From positions 1 to 64,000 of the forward strand of contig CAZMBI010000004.1 in the NCBI GenBank assembly GCA_964564675.1: a stretch of DNA of 64,000 bases. Reading direction: 5' to 3'. The DNA is from CAZMBI01 sp964564675. Lineage in GTDB: Bacteria; Pseudomonadota; Alphaproteobacteria; Rickettsiales; UBA3002. Positions 44,074 through 52,972 of this stretch are shown here, one piece after another (the first letter of the stretch is position 1; each line of letters opens with the position of its first letter). The notes under the pieces are model-generated. The model was not told where the DNA came from. It was given only the letters and a program-made list of their open reading frames with translations, and ran no database searches. Both the position numbers and the translations under genes were made by a program.

Positions 44074-44820
44074 ATGGCTACCGAATCCGAACACGCCCTT
44101 TTCATCACCGGCGGCGCGCAACGAGTAGGCAGCGAGATCGCGCTATTTTTCGCCCGTCGCGGCTGGCACATCGCCGTGCATTACAATCAGTCGGCGACGG
44201 CCGCCGCCGAGGTCGTCGCCCAATGCGAGGCGCTGGGCGCGCGTGCCGTGGCCGTATCAGCGGATTTCAGTGCGGATTTTGATGCCGCGGCCCTGTTGCA
44301 GCAGGCGCATGAGACCGTCGGCCCCCTCACCTGCCTGATCAATTCCGCCGCCATCATCGAAAAAGACAGGCTTGACAGCCTGACTCATACCGGCTTCCAC
44401 CGCCACCAGCAGATTAACTGCTTCGCCCCGCTGAAACTGATTCAGGCGTTTGTGGCGCATGTAAGCACGCACGGCCAGACCGACCCGTCGATTATCAATC
44501 TGGCCGACGGCATGCAGGGCTGGAGCCTGTCGCCGCTATATCTGTCCTATGCGATGAGCAAATACGGCGTATTCGCGCTCACCGAATGCCTAGCCGCCGA
44601 GCTCGCGCCCGTCATCCGTATCAATACCATCGGCGTCGGGCTGACACTGCCCAATAGCCATGACGGCCCGGACACGTTTGAACGGCTAGCCCGGCAGTTG
44701 CCGTTGCAACGCCCTAGCACCCCGCGGGAAATCTGCGAGACGATCGCTTACCTGCTCGCCGCGCCCAGCGTTACCGGGCAGCATATCTTACTGAACGGCG
44801 GCAAACATTTGCCAGACTGA
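44074..44820 (+). CDS. SDR oxidoreductase (pteridine reductase/FolM-like)
   Basis: A short-chain dehydrogenase of 248 aa. The cofactor motif is TGGAQRVGSEIALFFARRGWHIAVHYNQS (TGxxxxxG). The catalytic Tyr/Lys lie in YLSYAMSKYGVFALTE. The HYNQS segment resembles NADPH-dependent pteridine/dihydromonapterin reductases. In the usual Ser position the sequence reads NLADGM, so the catalytic Ser is not obvious. The ATG at 44074 has a GAGG site 5 nt upstream; two earlier in-frame starts exist. Confidence 0.8.
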   Translation: MATESEHALFITGGAQRVGSEIALFFARRGWHIAVHYNQSATAAAEVVAQCEALGARAVAVSADFSADFDAAALLQQAHETVGPLTCLINSAAIIEKDRLDSLTHTGFHRHQQINCFAPLKLIQAFVAHVSTHGQTDPSIINLADGMQGWSLSPLYLSYAMSKYGVFALTECLAAELAPVIRINTIGVGLTLPNSHDGPDTFERLARQLPLQRPSTPREICETIAYLLAAPSVTGQHILLNGGKHLPD

Positions 44821-45127
44821 CGGTGTTTGTATAAAATTTATACGATTTGCCGCATCGGCCGGAAAAGTTATGCACATGGCACGCCGCTATGGCATTTTGG
44901 ACACGTTGCCGCAAACCGAACCCGAAATCATCGGGTAATTTGTTGGTTGAACAGTCATTCACAACAGTGAATCAATGGCTTACGTGAATTGCCTAAAATA
45001 TAGGCAGAGCAAAAAATATGCTGGTTTTTGAAACACAGGCGATGCATTTCCAAGTCTTTCCCACATCGTTATCCACAGCTTTCGTGGATAGCAAGACGAA
45101 CCGTTGAATTTGTTACATTTTAAAACG
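44821..45127. other. AT-rich region with DnaA-box-like sites
   Basis: About 307 bp without a gene. TTATGCACA (44868-44876) and TTATCCACA (45069-45077) both match the DnaA-box consensus TTATNCACA, and TCATTCACA (44955-44963) differs by one. An inverted repeat ATTCAC-AACA-GTGAAT surrounds the third. AT-rich tracts lie at 44828-44850 and 44990-45045. It could be DnaA-regulated promoter DNA for uvrC or an origin-like region. Confidence 0.45.
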
Positions 45128-46999
45128 ATGGATGCGCAACCCCCGACTCACCCAGACGACCCCCCGACCGGCTCCGAGGCGATCCGCGCCGCGCTGGCGG
45201 ATATGCCCGCTGAGCCGGGCGTGTACCGCATGCTCAATGCGCAAGGCGACGTGCTGTATGTCGGCAAGGCCCGGCAGTTGAAAAACCGGGTGAGCAGCTA
45301 TGCCAGCCCGCGCCAGCTGACCAACCGCATCCTGCGCATGATCGACCAGGTGGCGCGCGTGGAATTCACCGTTACCGGCAGCGAGGCCGAAGCGCTGTTG
45401 CTGGAGGCCAATCTCATCAAAAAACATAAACCGCGCTATAATATCCTGCTCAAGGATGATAAATCCTTCCCCTATCTGTTAATCGATAGCGAGCACGATT
45501 TTCCTCGCATTGCCAAACATCGCGGCGCCCGCCATGGCAAGGGCGAATATTACGGGCCGTTTGCTTCCGTCGGCGCGCTCAATGAAACGCTGGGCATTCT
45601 GCAGAAAGCCTTTCTGTTGCGCCCTTGCACCGACTCGGTCTTTCACAACCGCACCCGCCCTTGCCTGCAATATCAGATCAAACGCTGTTCGGCCCCGTGC
45701 GTAGGTTACATCAGCCGCGAGGAATATGCCGCTGCGCTGGCTCAGGCGCGCGATTTTCTGCGCGGTAAAAGCCGCGAGGTGCAGGAGGCTTTCGCCCGGC
45801 AGATGCAGGCATACAGCGACGCGCAGGAATATGAAAAAGCCGCCGCCCTGCGCGATCGCATCCGCGCGCTCAACCGCGTCCAGCAGGAGCAGGCCATCCG
45901 CGCTTCAGGTCTGGAGGATGCCGATCTCATCGCGCTAGCCCGCGCCGGTGATCAATCCTGTATACAGGTGGCATTTTACCGCGGCGGCAGCCATTTCGGC
46001 AATCTCAGCTTTTTCCCGCGCCATGCCGCCGACAGCACCGGGGAGGATATTCTCAGCGCCTTTCTCGCGCAGTTTTATCAGACCCATCTGCCGCCGGGCG
46101 AGGTGCTGGTGAGTGATGATCCAGCCGGGCATGCCGTGCTTGAAGAAGCCCTCACGCTGCAGGCCGGACACAAAGTCAGCCTGCGCAAACCGCAGCGCGG
46201 CGATAAGGCGGGGTTGATCGAGCAGGCGGCTGTCAACGCCAGAGCAGCACTGGAGCGTCACGTCGCCGCGCGCATGCGTGAAAGCAAACACCTGGAAGGT
46301 GTCGCCCGCCTGTTCGGGCTGGCCGCTGCGCCGCAACGCATCGAGGCCTATGACAACAGCCACATTCAGGGCCGCTACGCGCTGGGCGCGATGATCGTCG
46401 CCGGCCCGGAAGGCTTCAATAAGCAGGCGTATCGACGCTATAACATCCGCAGCAACGAGCTTGCCGCCGGTGACGATTACGCCATGCTGCGCGAGGTCTT
46501 CACCCGCCGGTTCGGTCGCCTGCAAAAGGAAGACCCCGAACGCAGCCAGGGGCACTGGCCCGATCTGGTGCTGATTGACGGCGGCGCCGGGCAGTTGGCG
46601 GCGGCGCGCGGCATCCTGGCCGATCTGGGGATTCATAACGTGGCGCTGGCCGCCATCGCCAAGGGGCCGGATCGCCATGCCGGGCGCGAAACCTTGTTTC
46701 TGCCGGACTGCCAGCCTTTCACGCTGCCGCCTGACGATCCGGTGCTACATTACCTGCAGCGCCTGCGTGACGAGGTGCACCGCTTTGCCGTCAGTTCGCA
46801 CCGTGTCCGGCGCGCCAAGTCCTTAAGCGAATCCACGCTGGATGACATTCCGGGCATCGGCGCGACACGCAAACGCGCATTGCTGCATCATTTCGGCTCG
46901 CGCGCCGAGGTCGCCAGGGCAAGCCTGTCGTCGCTCGAAGCCGTGCCCGGCATCAGCAAAGCGCTGGCGCGCACGATTTATGATTTTTTTCACGGGTGA
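45128..46999 (+). CDS. uvrC: Excinuclease ABC subunit C
   Basis: Makes both incisions in UvrABC nucleotide-excision repair. The 623-aa product has a GIY-YIG nuclease at the N-terminus (PGVYRMLNAQGDVLYVGKARQLKNRVSSY), a UVR helical hairpin near 200-240 and an RNase H-like nuclease (IEAYDNSHIQGRYALGAMIV, VLIDGGAGQLAAAR). Tandem HhH motifs lie at the C-terminus (LDDIPGIGATRKRALLHHFGS, LEAVPGISKALARTIYDFF). The ATG at 45128 is preferred over a TTG at 45104. Confidence 0.97.
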   Translation: MDAQPPTHPDDPPTGSEAIRAALADMPAEPGVYRMLNAQGDVLYVGKARQLKNRVSSYASPRQLTNRILRMIDQVARVEFTVTGSEAEALLLEANLIKKHKPRYNILLKDDKSFPYLLIDSEHDFPRIAKHRGARHGKGEYYGPFASVGALNETLGILQKAFLLRPCTDSVFHNRTRPCLQYQIKRCSAPCVGYISREEYAAALAQARDFLRGKSREVQEAFARQMQAYSDAQEYEKAAALRDRIRALNRVQQEQAIRASGLEDADLIALARAGDQSCIQVAFYRGGSHFGNLSFFPRHAADSTGEDILSAFLAQFYQTHLPPGEVLVSDDPAGHAVLEEALTLQAGHKVSLRKPQRGDKAGLIEQAAVNARAALERHVAARMRESKHLEGVARLFGLAAAPQRIEAYDNSHIQGRYALGAMIVAGPEGFNKQAYRRYNIRSNELAAGDDYAMLREVFTRRFGRLQKEDPERSQGHWPDLVLIDGGAGQLAAARGILADLGIHNVALAAIAKGPDRHAGRETLFLPDCQPFTLPPDDPVLHYLQRLRDEVHRFAVSSHRVRRAKSLSESTLDDIPGIGATRKRALLHHFGSRAEVARASLSSLEAVPGISKALARTIYDFFHG

Positions 47000-47012
47000 G
47001 ATTAGGGCTCAG

Positions 47013-47097
47013 TATTTGGTGGATACCGGCGAGCACCTCCAGCGCAATGCCCCCGTTTTTCACCAAATATTGTCGATTAACCGTGTTAATCGACAAT
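47013..47097. repeat. Nested inverted repeats between uvrC and pcm
   Basis: A perfect 12-bp inverted repeat ATTGTCGATTAA/TTAATCGACAAT (47069-47097, 5-nt loop) follows a second pair TATTTGGTG (47013-47021) / CACCAAATA (47061-47069). They lie in the convergent gap of uvrC and pcm and may terminate both transcripts or be a small mobile-repeat remnant. Confidence 0.7.
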
Positions 47098-47177
47098 GAA
47101 GCCCGCCGTGAGGCAGGATTCCGCCGCGTAGCGCGCGTCTTTATGCGCAGCATAATGTCAGTTAGCTATACTAAATA

Positions 47178-47822
47178 CTAATCAGCCACCAGCGGCACAA
47201 AGCGCACCGCAGTAATCGGCGTTTTGACAAAGGTCTCACCCTCGCGGGTCAGGCGATACAACACCTGATAGCCTTCGCTTTCCTCAATGGGAATGACCAT
47301 GATGCCGTGCGCAGCGAGTTGCGCCAGGAGGGCATCGGGCGCCTCGGAAAAGGCGGCGGCGGTGACGATGATGCGATCATACGGCGCCGCGTGCGGCCAG
47401 CCTTTGCTGCCATCGCCCAGATGCGCCGTGATATTGCGCAGCTTCAGCTCATCAAACAACGCCCTGGCCTGTTCATGCAGTGCCCGGTGCCGCTCAATGG
47501 TGTGCACGCGGCGCGCCAGTCTGGCCAGAATCGCCGCCTGATACCCCGAACCGGTGCCGATCTCAAGCACCGTCTCGCGTCCGCTCAGTCGCAGTTCGGC
47601 GGTCATCATCGCGACGATGGTCGGCTGGCTGATGGTCTGATCCCGGGCAATGGGAAGCGCCACGTCATCATAGGCGCGATCCTGAAACTGTTCGCTTACA
47701 AACAGCTCGCGCGGCACCTGTTCGATAGCAGAGAGCACATCGGCACCGGTGATGCCGTTACGCCGCAACTGCATGATCAGGCGTATTTTATCGGCATCGT
47801 GCGTATGTTTGACGGCGTGCAT
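47178..47822 (-). CDS. pcm: Protein-L-isoaspartate O-methyltransferase
   Basis: Repairs damaged aspartyl residues with SAM. The 214-aa product has the family opening RNGITGADVLSAIEQVPRELFV, ARDQTISQPTIVAMMTAEL near 68, the SAM motif VLEIGTGSGYQAAILARL near 90 and PYDRIIVTAAAFSEAPDALLAQL. Downstream of surE on the same strand, a common pairing for protein repair genes. Confidence 0.95.
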   Translation of the reverse strand: MHAVKHTHDADKIRLIMQLRRNGITGADVLSAIEQVPRELFVSEQFQDRAYDDVALPIARDQTISQPTIVAMMTAELRLSGRETVLEIGTGSGYQAAILARLARRVHTIERHRALHEQARALFDELKLRNITAHLGDGSKGWPHAAPYDRIIVTAAAFSEAPDALLAQLAAHGIMVIPIEESEGYQVLYRLTREGETFVKTPITAVRFVPLVAD

Positions 47823-47940
47823 TCTGTTCCTTCGCCATTCCCCGAATGCGCGTTATCCAATGCTACGAGAACCGGGGTTTGATACGGCTGAGCCGACCAG
47901 CACCACCTGCGATTCGGGCAATAACGATGATAATCTATCA

Positions 47941-48753
47941 CTACGCCGCGTCTTCCGCTTCAAAATGTTCGCGGATGGTCTCCAGCACCTGGTAATTCGT
48001 TAAATCCAGATGCAGCGGCGTCACAGTAATATAGCCTTTCCGCAATAACATATAATCCGCTCCCGGCTTGTCGTCAAACGGCTCCAGGCTCGGCCCGCCG
48101 ATCCAGTAATAGGGCCGGCCTTTCGGGTCGTGACGCTTCTCAAGCTTTTCCGGAATTTTGCGCCGGCCCTGCGGGCAGACCCGTATACCGCTGACCTCAT
48201 CCGGCCCCTGCGCCGGAAAATTGATATTGATCAGATTGCCGTCCGGCCAGCCGATTTTCAGCAACCGGCGGATAAGATCGGGCGCGAAGGAGCGCGGCGT
48301 CTCCCAGTGCGCCATACGTTCGGGCTCGCCGAGTTGCGGCGGCTGTTTGCGTGATGGGTCTTTGGGGGTCAGATGCGTGCTCAACGCCATCGCCGGAATC
48401 TCCAGCAAGGTGGCTTCCATGGCCGCAGCGATGGTGCCCGAATAGGTCACATCTTCGGCAACGTTCATACCCCAGTTGATACCGGAGAGCACGAGATCGG
48501 GCCGGCGGTCGGGCATGATCTGCATCACCGCCATCAGCACCGAATCGGTCGGCGTGCCGGCAATGGCGAAATGGCGCGGGGCGATTTGGCGCAAGCGCAG
48601 CGGCTCGTGCATGGTCAGCGAATGCCCGGCGCCGCTTTGCTCGGTCTCGGGCGCCACCACCCAGATATCGTCGCTGAGCTCGCGGGCAATCTCTTCCAGC
48701 ACGCGGATCCCCTCGGCATGGATACTGTCGTCATTGGTGATCAGAATACGCAT
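47941..48753 (-). CDS. surE: 5'/3'-nucleotidase SurE
   Basis: A metal-dependent nucleotidase and survival protein of 270 aa. Metal ligands are in ILITNDDSIHAEGI (Asp8, Asp9), a Ser in QSGAGHSLTMHEPLR, and Asn in LSGINWGMNVAEDVTYSGTIAAAMEA. A loop near 125-150 (HLTPKDPSRKQPPQLGEPERM) is longer than in E. coli. Followed by pcm 118 bp downstream. Confidence 0.95.
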   Translation of the reverse strand: MRILITNDDSIHAEGIRVLEEIARELSDDIWVVAPETEQSGAGHSLTMHEPLRLRQIAPRHFAIAGTPTDSVLMAVMQIMPDRRPDLVLSGINWGMNVAEDVTYSGTIAAAMEATLLEIPAMALSTHLTPKDPSRKQPPQLGEPERMAHWETPRSFAPDLIRRLLKIGWPDGNLININFPAQGPDEVSGIRVCPQGRRKIPEKLEKRHDPKGRPYYWIGGPSLEPFDDKPGADYMLLRKGYITVTPLHLDLTNYQVLETIREHFEAEDAA

Positions 48754-48763
48754 GTTCTCCCCC

Positions 48764-48831
48764 TAAAAGACAAAGTCACGAAGTCACGAATTTTTGTTCG
48801 TATTTTCGTGTGTTCGTCTTTTCGTGACTTC
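48764..48831. repeat. ACGAA-word repeat spanning the surE-serS gap and serS 3' end
   Basis: AAAGACAAAGTCACGAAGTCACGAA is followed by TTCGTATTTTCGTGTGTTCGTCTTTTCGTGACTTC. The two halves are inverted. It fills the 30-bp gap and runs about 48 bp into serS, encoding its last dozen or more residues. Confidence 0.8.
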
Positions 48832-50148
48832 TATCTTCTCCACTCCGTCCATATACCCGCGCAGCACCTCCGGCACAACCACACTGCCGTCTTGCTGCTG
48901 ATAATGCTCCAATATGGCAATCAGCGCCCGGCCCACCGCCACGCCGGAGCCGTTGAGGGTATGGACGAATCTGGGTTTCTCACCGCCTCCCGCAGGCTGC
49001 GCCTGCTTCCCTTCCTCTTCAGGGGAAGAGTCAGGGAGGGGGCGCGGGCGGAACCGTGCGTTCATCCGCCGCGCCTGAAAGTCCCCGCAGTTCGAACAGC
49101 TTGAAATTTCGCGATAGGCCTGCTGCCCCGGCAGCCACACTTCCAGATCATAGGTCTTGCGCGCGGCAAAGCCGGTATCGCCGGCGCACAGTAGCATGCG
49201 GCGATACGGCAGGCCGAGCCGCTCGAGCACGGTTTCGGCGCAGCGGGTCATCCGCTCATGCTCCGCTTCCGAATCATCCGGATGCGTGATGCTCACCAGC
49301 TCGACCTTGGCGAACTGATGCTGGCGGATCATCCCGCGCGTATCCTTACCCGCTGCTCCGGCCTCCGACCGGAAACACGGCGTATGCGCCGTATAACGCC
49401 GCGGCAGATACGCTTCGGCCAGCATCTCATCCGCGACGATGTTGGTCAGCGACACTTCGGCAGTGGGAATCAGCCAGTGATCGCCGGAGGTCTGATACAA
49501 ATCGTCGGCGAACTTTGGCAGCTGCCCGGTGCCGAAGAGGGTATGATCCTTGACCAGAAACGGCGGCGCGCACTCGGTATAGCCATGCTCACCCGTATGC
49601 ACGTCGAGCATGAACTGCGCCAGCGCCCGCTCCAGCCGCGCCAGCGGCCCGGAAAGCAGCACAAAGCGCGAGCCGGCCATTTTAGCGGCGGTCTCAAAAT
49701 CCATCCCACCCAGCGCCTCGCCGATGGCCACATGATCGAGGGCCTCAAAGTCAAATACCGGCGGCTCGCCCCGGCGGTGCGATTCCACATTGGCGTTTTC
49801 ATTGGCGCCGTCGGGCACGTCATCAGCCAGGAGGTTGGGCAGATGCTGCAGGCGCAGCCCGACACGGTCGAGCGCCAGTTCCTCCTCGAGCTGTGCCATG
49901 TGTTCTTTAATCCTGGCGACTTCCGCCATCATGGCCTCAGCTTTGGCGTCATCCCGCTGCTTCTTGGCTGCCCCGATCGCTTTTGATGCCTGGTTGCGGC
50001 GGGATTGCAGGTCATTAAGCTGAGTCTGCGCCTCACGCCGCTGCTTATCGAGTGTGAGTATCTCACTGCTTACGCCCTCAAGCCCGCGCCGCTTGAGCGC
50101 CGCATCAAACGCCTCCGGGTGCTCACGTATCCATTTTATATCGTGCAT
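48784..50148 (-). CDS. serS: Serine--tRNA ligase
   Basis: Charges tRNA-Ser, including the one at 167-256. The 454-aa product has the N-terminal tRNA-binding coiled coil (30-105), class II motif 2 near 255 ([27 protein letters not shown]) and motif 3 ([20 protein letters not shown]). It exceeds the usual 420-430. Residues about 368-388, between RPRP and [10 protein letters not shown], are an insert encoded by a GA-rich palindrome. The C-terminal [13 protein letters not shown] comes from an ACGAA-word repeat. Confidence 0.97.
   Translation of the reverse strand: MHDIKWIREHPEAFDAALKRRGLEGVSSEILTLDKQRREAQTQLNDLQSRRNQASKAIGAAKKQRDDAKAEAMMAEVARIKEHMAQLEEELALDRVGLRLQHLPNLLADDVPDGANENANVESHRRGEPPVFDFEALDHVAIGEALGGMDFETAAKMAGSRFVLLSGPLARLERALAQFMLDVHTGEHGYTECAPPFLVKDHTLFGTGQLPKFADDLYQTSGDHWLIPTAEVSLTNIVADEMLAEAYLPRRYTAHTPCFRSEAGAAGKDTRGMIRQHQFAKVELVSITHPDDSEAEHERMTRCAETVLERLGLPYRRMLLCAGDTGFAARKTYDLEVWLPGQQAYREISSCSNCGDFQARRMNARFRPRPLPDSSPEEEGKQAQPAGGGEKPRFVHTLNGSGVAVGRALIAILEHYQQQDGSVVVPEVLRGYMDGVEKIEVTKRRTHENTNKNS
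48984..49046. repeat. GA-rich palindrome inside serS
   Basis: CTCCCGCAGGCTGCGCCTGC followed by TTCCCTTCCTCTTCAGGGGAAGAGTCAGGGAGGGGGC. The CTTCAGGGGAAG hairpin and trailing AGGGAGGGGG resemble the repeats at 40007 and 41510. The serS frame stays open across it. Confidence 0.75.
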
Positions 50149-50157
50149 TGCAATCGC

Positions 50158-50200
50158 CGTCAGTGGTTAGTGGTCAGCTGCAAGTTAGCTGCTGGCAGCC
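50158..50200. repeat. Short repeat between serS and tatC
   Basis: GTCAGTGGTTAGTGGTCAGCTGCAAGTTAGCTGCTGGCAG: GTCAGTGG-type words and an inverted CAGCTG...CAGC core. It fills the 36-bp gap and overlaps the last codons of tatC. Confidence 0.5.
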
Positions 50201-50958
50201 GCCCGCTTCTTCTCAATCGCCCCGCAGGCCAGTATGGACATCTCATAAAGCAGATAAAGCGGCAAGAAAAGGCCAATCTGGCTGATAATATCCGGCGGAG
50301 TCAACGTGGCCGCCGCGATCAGCAAAATAACCACGGCATATTTGCGGCCCGTGCGCAATGTCTGCGTTTTCAACATCCCGGTGCGCACCATCAAGGTGAG
50401 GATGATCGGTAGCTGAAACGACAGGCCGAAGGCAAAGATAATCTGGATGACCAGCGAGAGATATTCGCTGACCTTGGCCTCCAGCTCGATCGGCAGGCCC
50501 GCCCCGCCGCGCGGGGCCTCAAAACTGATGAAAAACTCCCACGCCACCGGCATTACGCCATAATAGGCCATGGCCGCGCCGGCGAAAAACAACAGCGGGC
50601 CGGCGATCAGATAGGGCAGCAGCACCCCCTTTTCATTTTTATACAGGCCCGGTGCTAAAAACAAATAAGCCTGCGTGGCTACCACGGGAAACGCCACGAT
50701 CAACCCGGCATACAGCGCCAGCTTGATGTAGGTGAAAAAGGTTTCGGTGAGGCTGGTATAAATCAGCCGGCGTTGCTCAGCACCGGCGAACGACTGTGCC
50801 AGCGGCTCGACGAGGAAGCCGTAAATCGGTTCGATCAGGAGGTAACACCCGATAAAGGCGAGCAGCCAGGCCGCCACCGCCACCATCACGCGCCGGCGCA
50901 GCTCTACCAGATGCGCGATCAGCGGCGTGCCGTCCGCAGATGTATCCGATTGCGTCAT
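50185..50958 (-). CDS. tatC: Sec-independent protein translocase TatC
   Basis: The signal-peptide-binding core of the Tat system, with six membrane helices. The 257-aa product starts with PLIAHLVELRRRVMVAVAAWLLAFIGCY, followed by LVEPLAQSF and the conserved first periplasmic loop. FLAPGLYKNEKGVLLPYL and AFGLSFQLPIILTLMVRTG are also conserved. Last of tatABC. Confidence 0.96.
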   Translation of the reverse strand: MTQSDTSADGTPLIAHLVELRRRVMVAVAAWLLAFIGCYLLIEPIYGFLVEPLAQSFAGAEQRRLIYTSLTETFFTYIKLALYAGLIVAFPVVATQAYLFLAPGLYKNEKGVLLPYLIAGPLLFFAGAAMAYYGVMPVAWEFFISFEAPRGGAGLPIELEAKVSEYLSLVIQIIFAFGLSFQLPIILTLMVRTGMLKTQTLRTGRKYAVVILLIAAATLTPPDIISQIGLFLPLYLLYEMSILACGAIEKKRAAASS

Positions 50959-50964
50959 TGTACC

Positions 50965-50993
50965 ATCGTCATTCCGGCGAAAACCGGAATCCT
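50965..50993. repeat. REP-like hairpin between tatB and tatC
   Basis: TCGTCATTCCGGCGAAAACCGGAATCC contains ATTCCGG/CCGGAAT with a CGAAAA loop. It matches the widespread bacterial palindrome of the form GTCATTCC-CGCGAA-GGAATCC. It sits 7 bp before the tatC start codon. Confidence 0.8.
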
Positions 50994-51066
50994 GTTAACC
51001 GCCGGCACATCCGGAAAGGCAGGCGCGCCGCGGGCGATCACTGATCGTGCGTGGCAACGCCTTGGG

Positions 51067-51390
51067 TTATCGATCCTCATCGAACAAATCCTTCTCACGC
51101 AGGATTTTGGTTTTAGACGTGTCCTGACTTTCAAGAAACTCGCTGATATCATAGGTTTGTTGCACGTTGCCGTCCTGATCGATGATGGTGTTCATCTCGC
51201 GTCTGGTTTCCTCCAGGCCTGATTCCTCGGCGATCTGGTTGACGCCGGCGCGCACTTCCCCCACCAGCGACTGCACCTGCCGCCAGGCGCGCACGATGGC
51301 CGACAGCGCCTTGGGCAGATCGCGCGGGCCGATGACAATCAGCGCCGCAATGGCGATAAACAGCAATTCTATCAGGGAAAGTTCGAACAT
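51067..51390 (-). CDS. tatB: Sec-independent protein translocase TatB
   Basis: A 107-aa single-span membrane protein that passes Tat substrates from TatC to TatA. The N-terminal helix FELSLIELLFIAIAALIVIGPRDLPKAL has the conserved Glu8 and Gly-Pro hinge. An amphipathic helix follows (AIVRAWRQVQSLVGEVRAGVNQIAEE). The tail is acidic. Confidence 0.93.
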   Translation of the reverse strand: MFELSLIELLFIAIAALIVIGPRDLPKALSAIVRAWRQVQSLVGEVRAGVNQIAEESGLEETRREMNTIIDQDGNVQQTYDISEFLESQDTSKTKILREKDLFDEDR

Positions 51391-51455
51391 AGTTTGGGTA
51401 CGGTGTCATCTGCCCCTTATACCTGCGGGACAGGGTTTCAGGTAAGGTGCAACGG

Positions 51456-51692
51456 TTATTGTTTGCGGTCCTTGTCGTGTTCCACCTCAACCGTGGTGCC
51501 GGGCGTATCCTGATGCAACTGCTTGGGAGACTCCTGTTTGCTGTCGCCTTGTTCCTCGTCGCTCTTGAGCCCTTCGCGCATCGAGCGGATGCCGCGGCCC
51601 AGATCACCCATCACGCGCGGCAGCTTGCCGGCGCCGAAAATGACGAAGACGATCACCAGGATCAATAATATTTGCCAGATGCCAATGCTCAT
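51456..51692 (-). CDS. tatA: Sec-independent protein translocase TatA
   Basis: A 78-aa pore-forming Tat subunit: short membrane helix (IGIWQILLILVIVFVIFGAGKLPRVM), the FGAGKLP hinge, an amphipathic helix with DLGRGIRSMREGLK, and a charged Gln/Glu/Lys tail. First of the tatABC operon. Confidence 0.95.
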   Translation of the reverse strand: MSIGIWQILLILVIVFVIFGAGKLPRVMGDLGRGIRSMREGLKSDEEQGDSKQESPKQLHQDTPGTTVEVEHDKDRKQ

Positions 51693-51910
51693 ATACGCTC
51701 CTATCGTGATTGGCGTTACCTATTGCCGATCATTATTGACTACTTCCAACCGCTGGCTGCACTGCGCCAAGCGCCGTTTCTATTCCCCTGTCACAGGGAA
51801 AGCTCAGGGATCGGCCATGCCATGCTTATCGCTCATTGCACGATGCCCTGCTCCGCTCAAGACATATAGTAGATGCTAAAATAAAGGAAATTACCAAATT
51901 AGCAAAAGAA

Positions 51911-52972
51911 TTACGCGGCATAGGTCTCCGGCAGCACCTCCTGCAATTCGGCCAGCCACGCCTCGGGGGTAGCTTCGGAAGGCTTCGTCACGACGGCAAA
52001 CGCCCGCTCAAGCCGGGCCTGCCCGGCCGCCGACAAAGGCGGCACGCGCTCGGCGATGGCGGCCATCGGCGCCAGCTCGCCGCTGCAATGCAGCACGGCA
52101 TCGCATCCGGCCGCAAGGGCGCGGGCGGCGTTGTCGCCGATATCGCCGCTGAGCGCCTTCATCGCCAGGTCATCGGTCATCAGCAGGCCGTCAAACCCCA
52201 ATACCTCGCGGATCAGCGCCACCACCCTCGACGAGCAGGTCGCCGGCTCCTGCGCATCCAGCGCGGTATAACGGATATGCGCCGTCATCCCCATCGGCAG
52301 GTCGGCCAGCGCCTGAAATGGCACGAAATCCTCAGCCTCAAGCGTCGCCCGCGGAGCCTCGACCACCGGCAGCTCGTGGTGGCTGTCCACCGCGGCGCGG
52401 CCATGTCCGGGCAGGTGTTTGAGCACCGGCATCACGCCGCCGGCGAGCAGGCCCTCGGCCTGCGCGCGCGCCAGCATGATCACGCTTTCCGCATCGGTGC
52501 CAAAGGCGCGGTCGCCGATCACGTCATGCGCGCCGTGCAGGCGCAAATCCGCCACCGGTGCGCAATCCGTATTAATACCCAGGCTCGCCAGATCATGCGC
52601 GATCAGCCGTGCGTTGAGATAGCAGCAGCGCGCCGCCCGTTCCGGCTCGCCCACCGCCAGCTCGACAAAGCGCCAAGCCGGCGGGTAGGCCCGCCAGTGC
52701 GGCGGTTTGAGCCGCGCCACGCGTCCGCCTTCCTGGTCGATCAGAATCGGCACCTGCGCCTGTTTAACACAGCTTTTCAGCGCCATGATCAGATCGGCAA
52801 TCTGTTCGGGTGAGCCGCAATTGCGCGCAAACAGGATAAACCCCAACGGCTGAACGGCTTCGAAAAACCGCCGCTCTTGGGCACTGAGCGTGGTGCCGGC
52901 ACAGCCAAAAATCGCCGCGGCTGGTTGGATCATAGGGTCTTGTCCTTGGCGCGGGGTCGGACCATCCGTCAT
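51911..52972 (-). CDS. nagZ: Beta-N-acetylhexosaminidase (NagZ)
   Basis: A cytoplasmic GH3 glycosidase that removes GlcNAc from anhydro-muropeptides in wall recycling. The 353-aa product has the substrate loop VLKHLPGHGRAAVDSHHELP near 195 and the nucleophile Asp in FDGLLMTDDLAMKAL near 270. FILFARNCGSPEQIADLI and LIDQEGGRVARL are also typical. Its ATG overlaps the stop of the SPOR gene (ATGA), so the two are co-translated. Confidence 0.94.
   Translation of the reverse strand: MTDGPTPRQGQDPMIQPAAAIFGCAGTTLSAQERRFFEAVQPLGFILFARNCGSPEQIADLIMALKSCVKQAQVPILIDQEGGRVARLKPPHWRAYPPAWRFVELAVGEPERAARCCYLNARLIAHDLASLGINTDCAPVADLRLHGAHDVIGDRAFGTDAESVIMLARAQAEGLLAGGVMPVLKHLPGHGRAAVDSHHELPVVEAPRATLEAEDFVPFQALADLPMGMTAHIRYTALDAQEPATCSSRVVALIREVLGFDGLLMTDDLAMKALSGDIGDNAARALAAGCDAVLHCSGELAPMAAIAERVPPLSAAGQARLERAFAVVTKPSEATPEAWLAELQEVLPETYAA

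Noticed and set aside
48373..49104. 243-codon plus-strand frame across surE and serS
   Set aside because: It runs antisense through two well-identified genes and through the ACGAA repeat.
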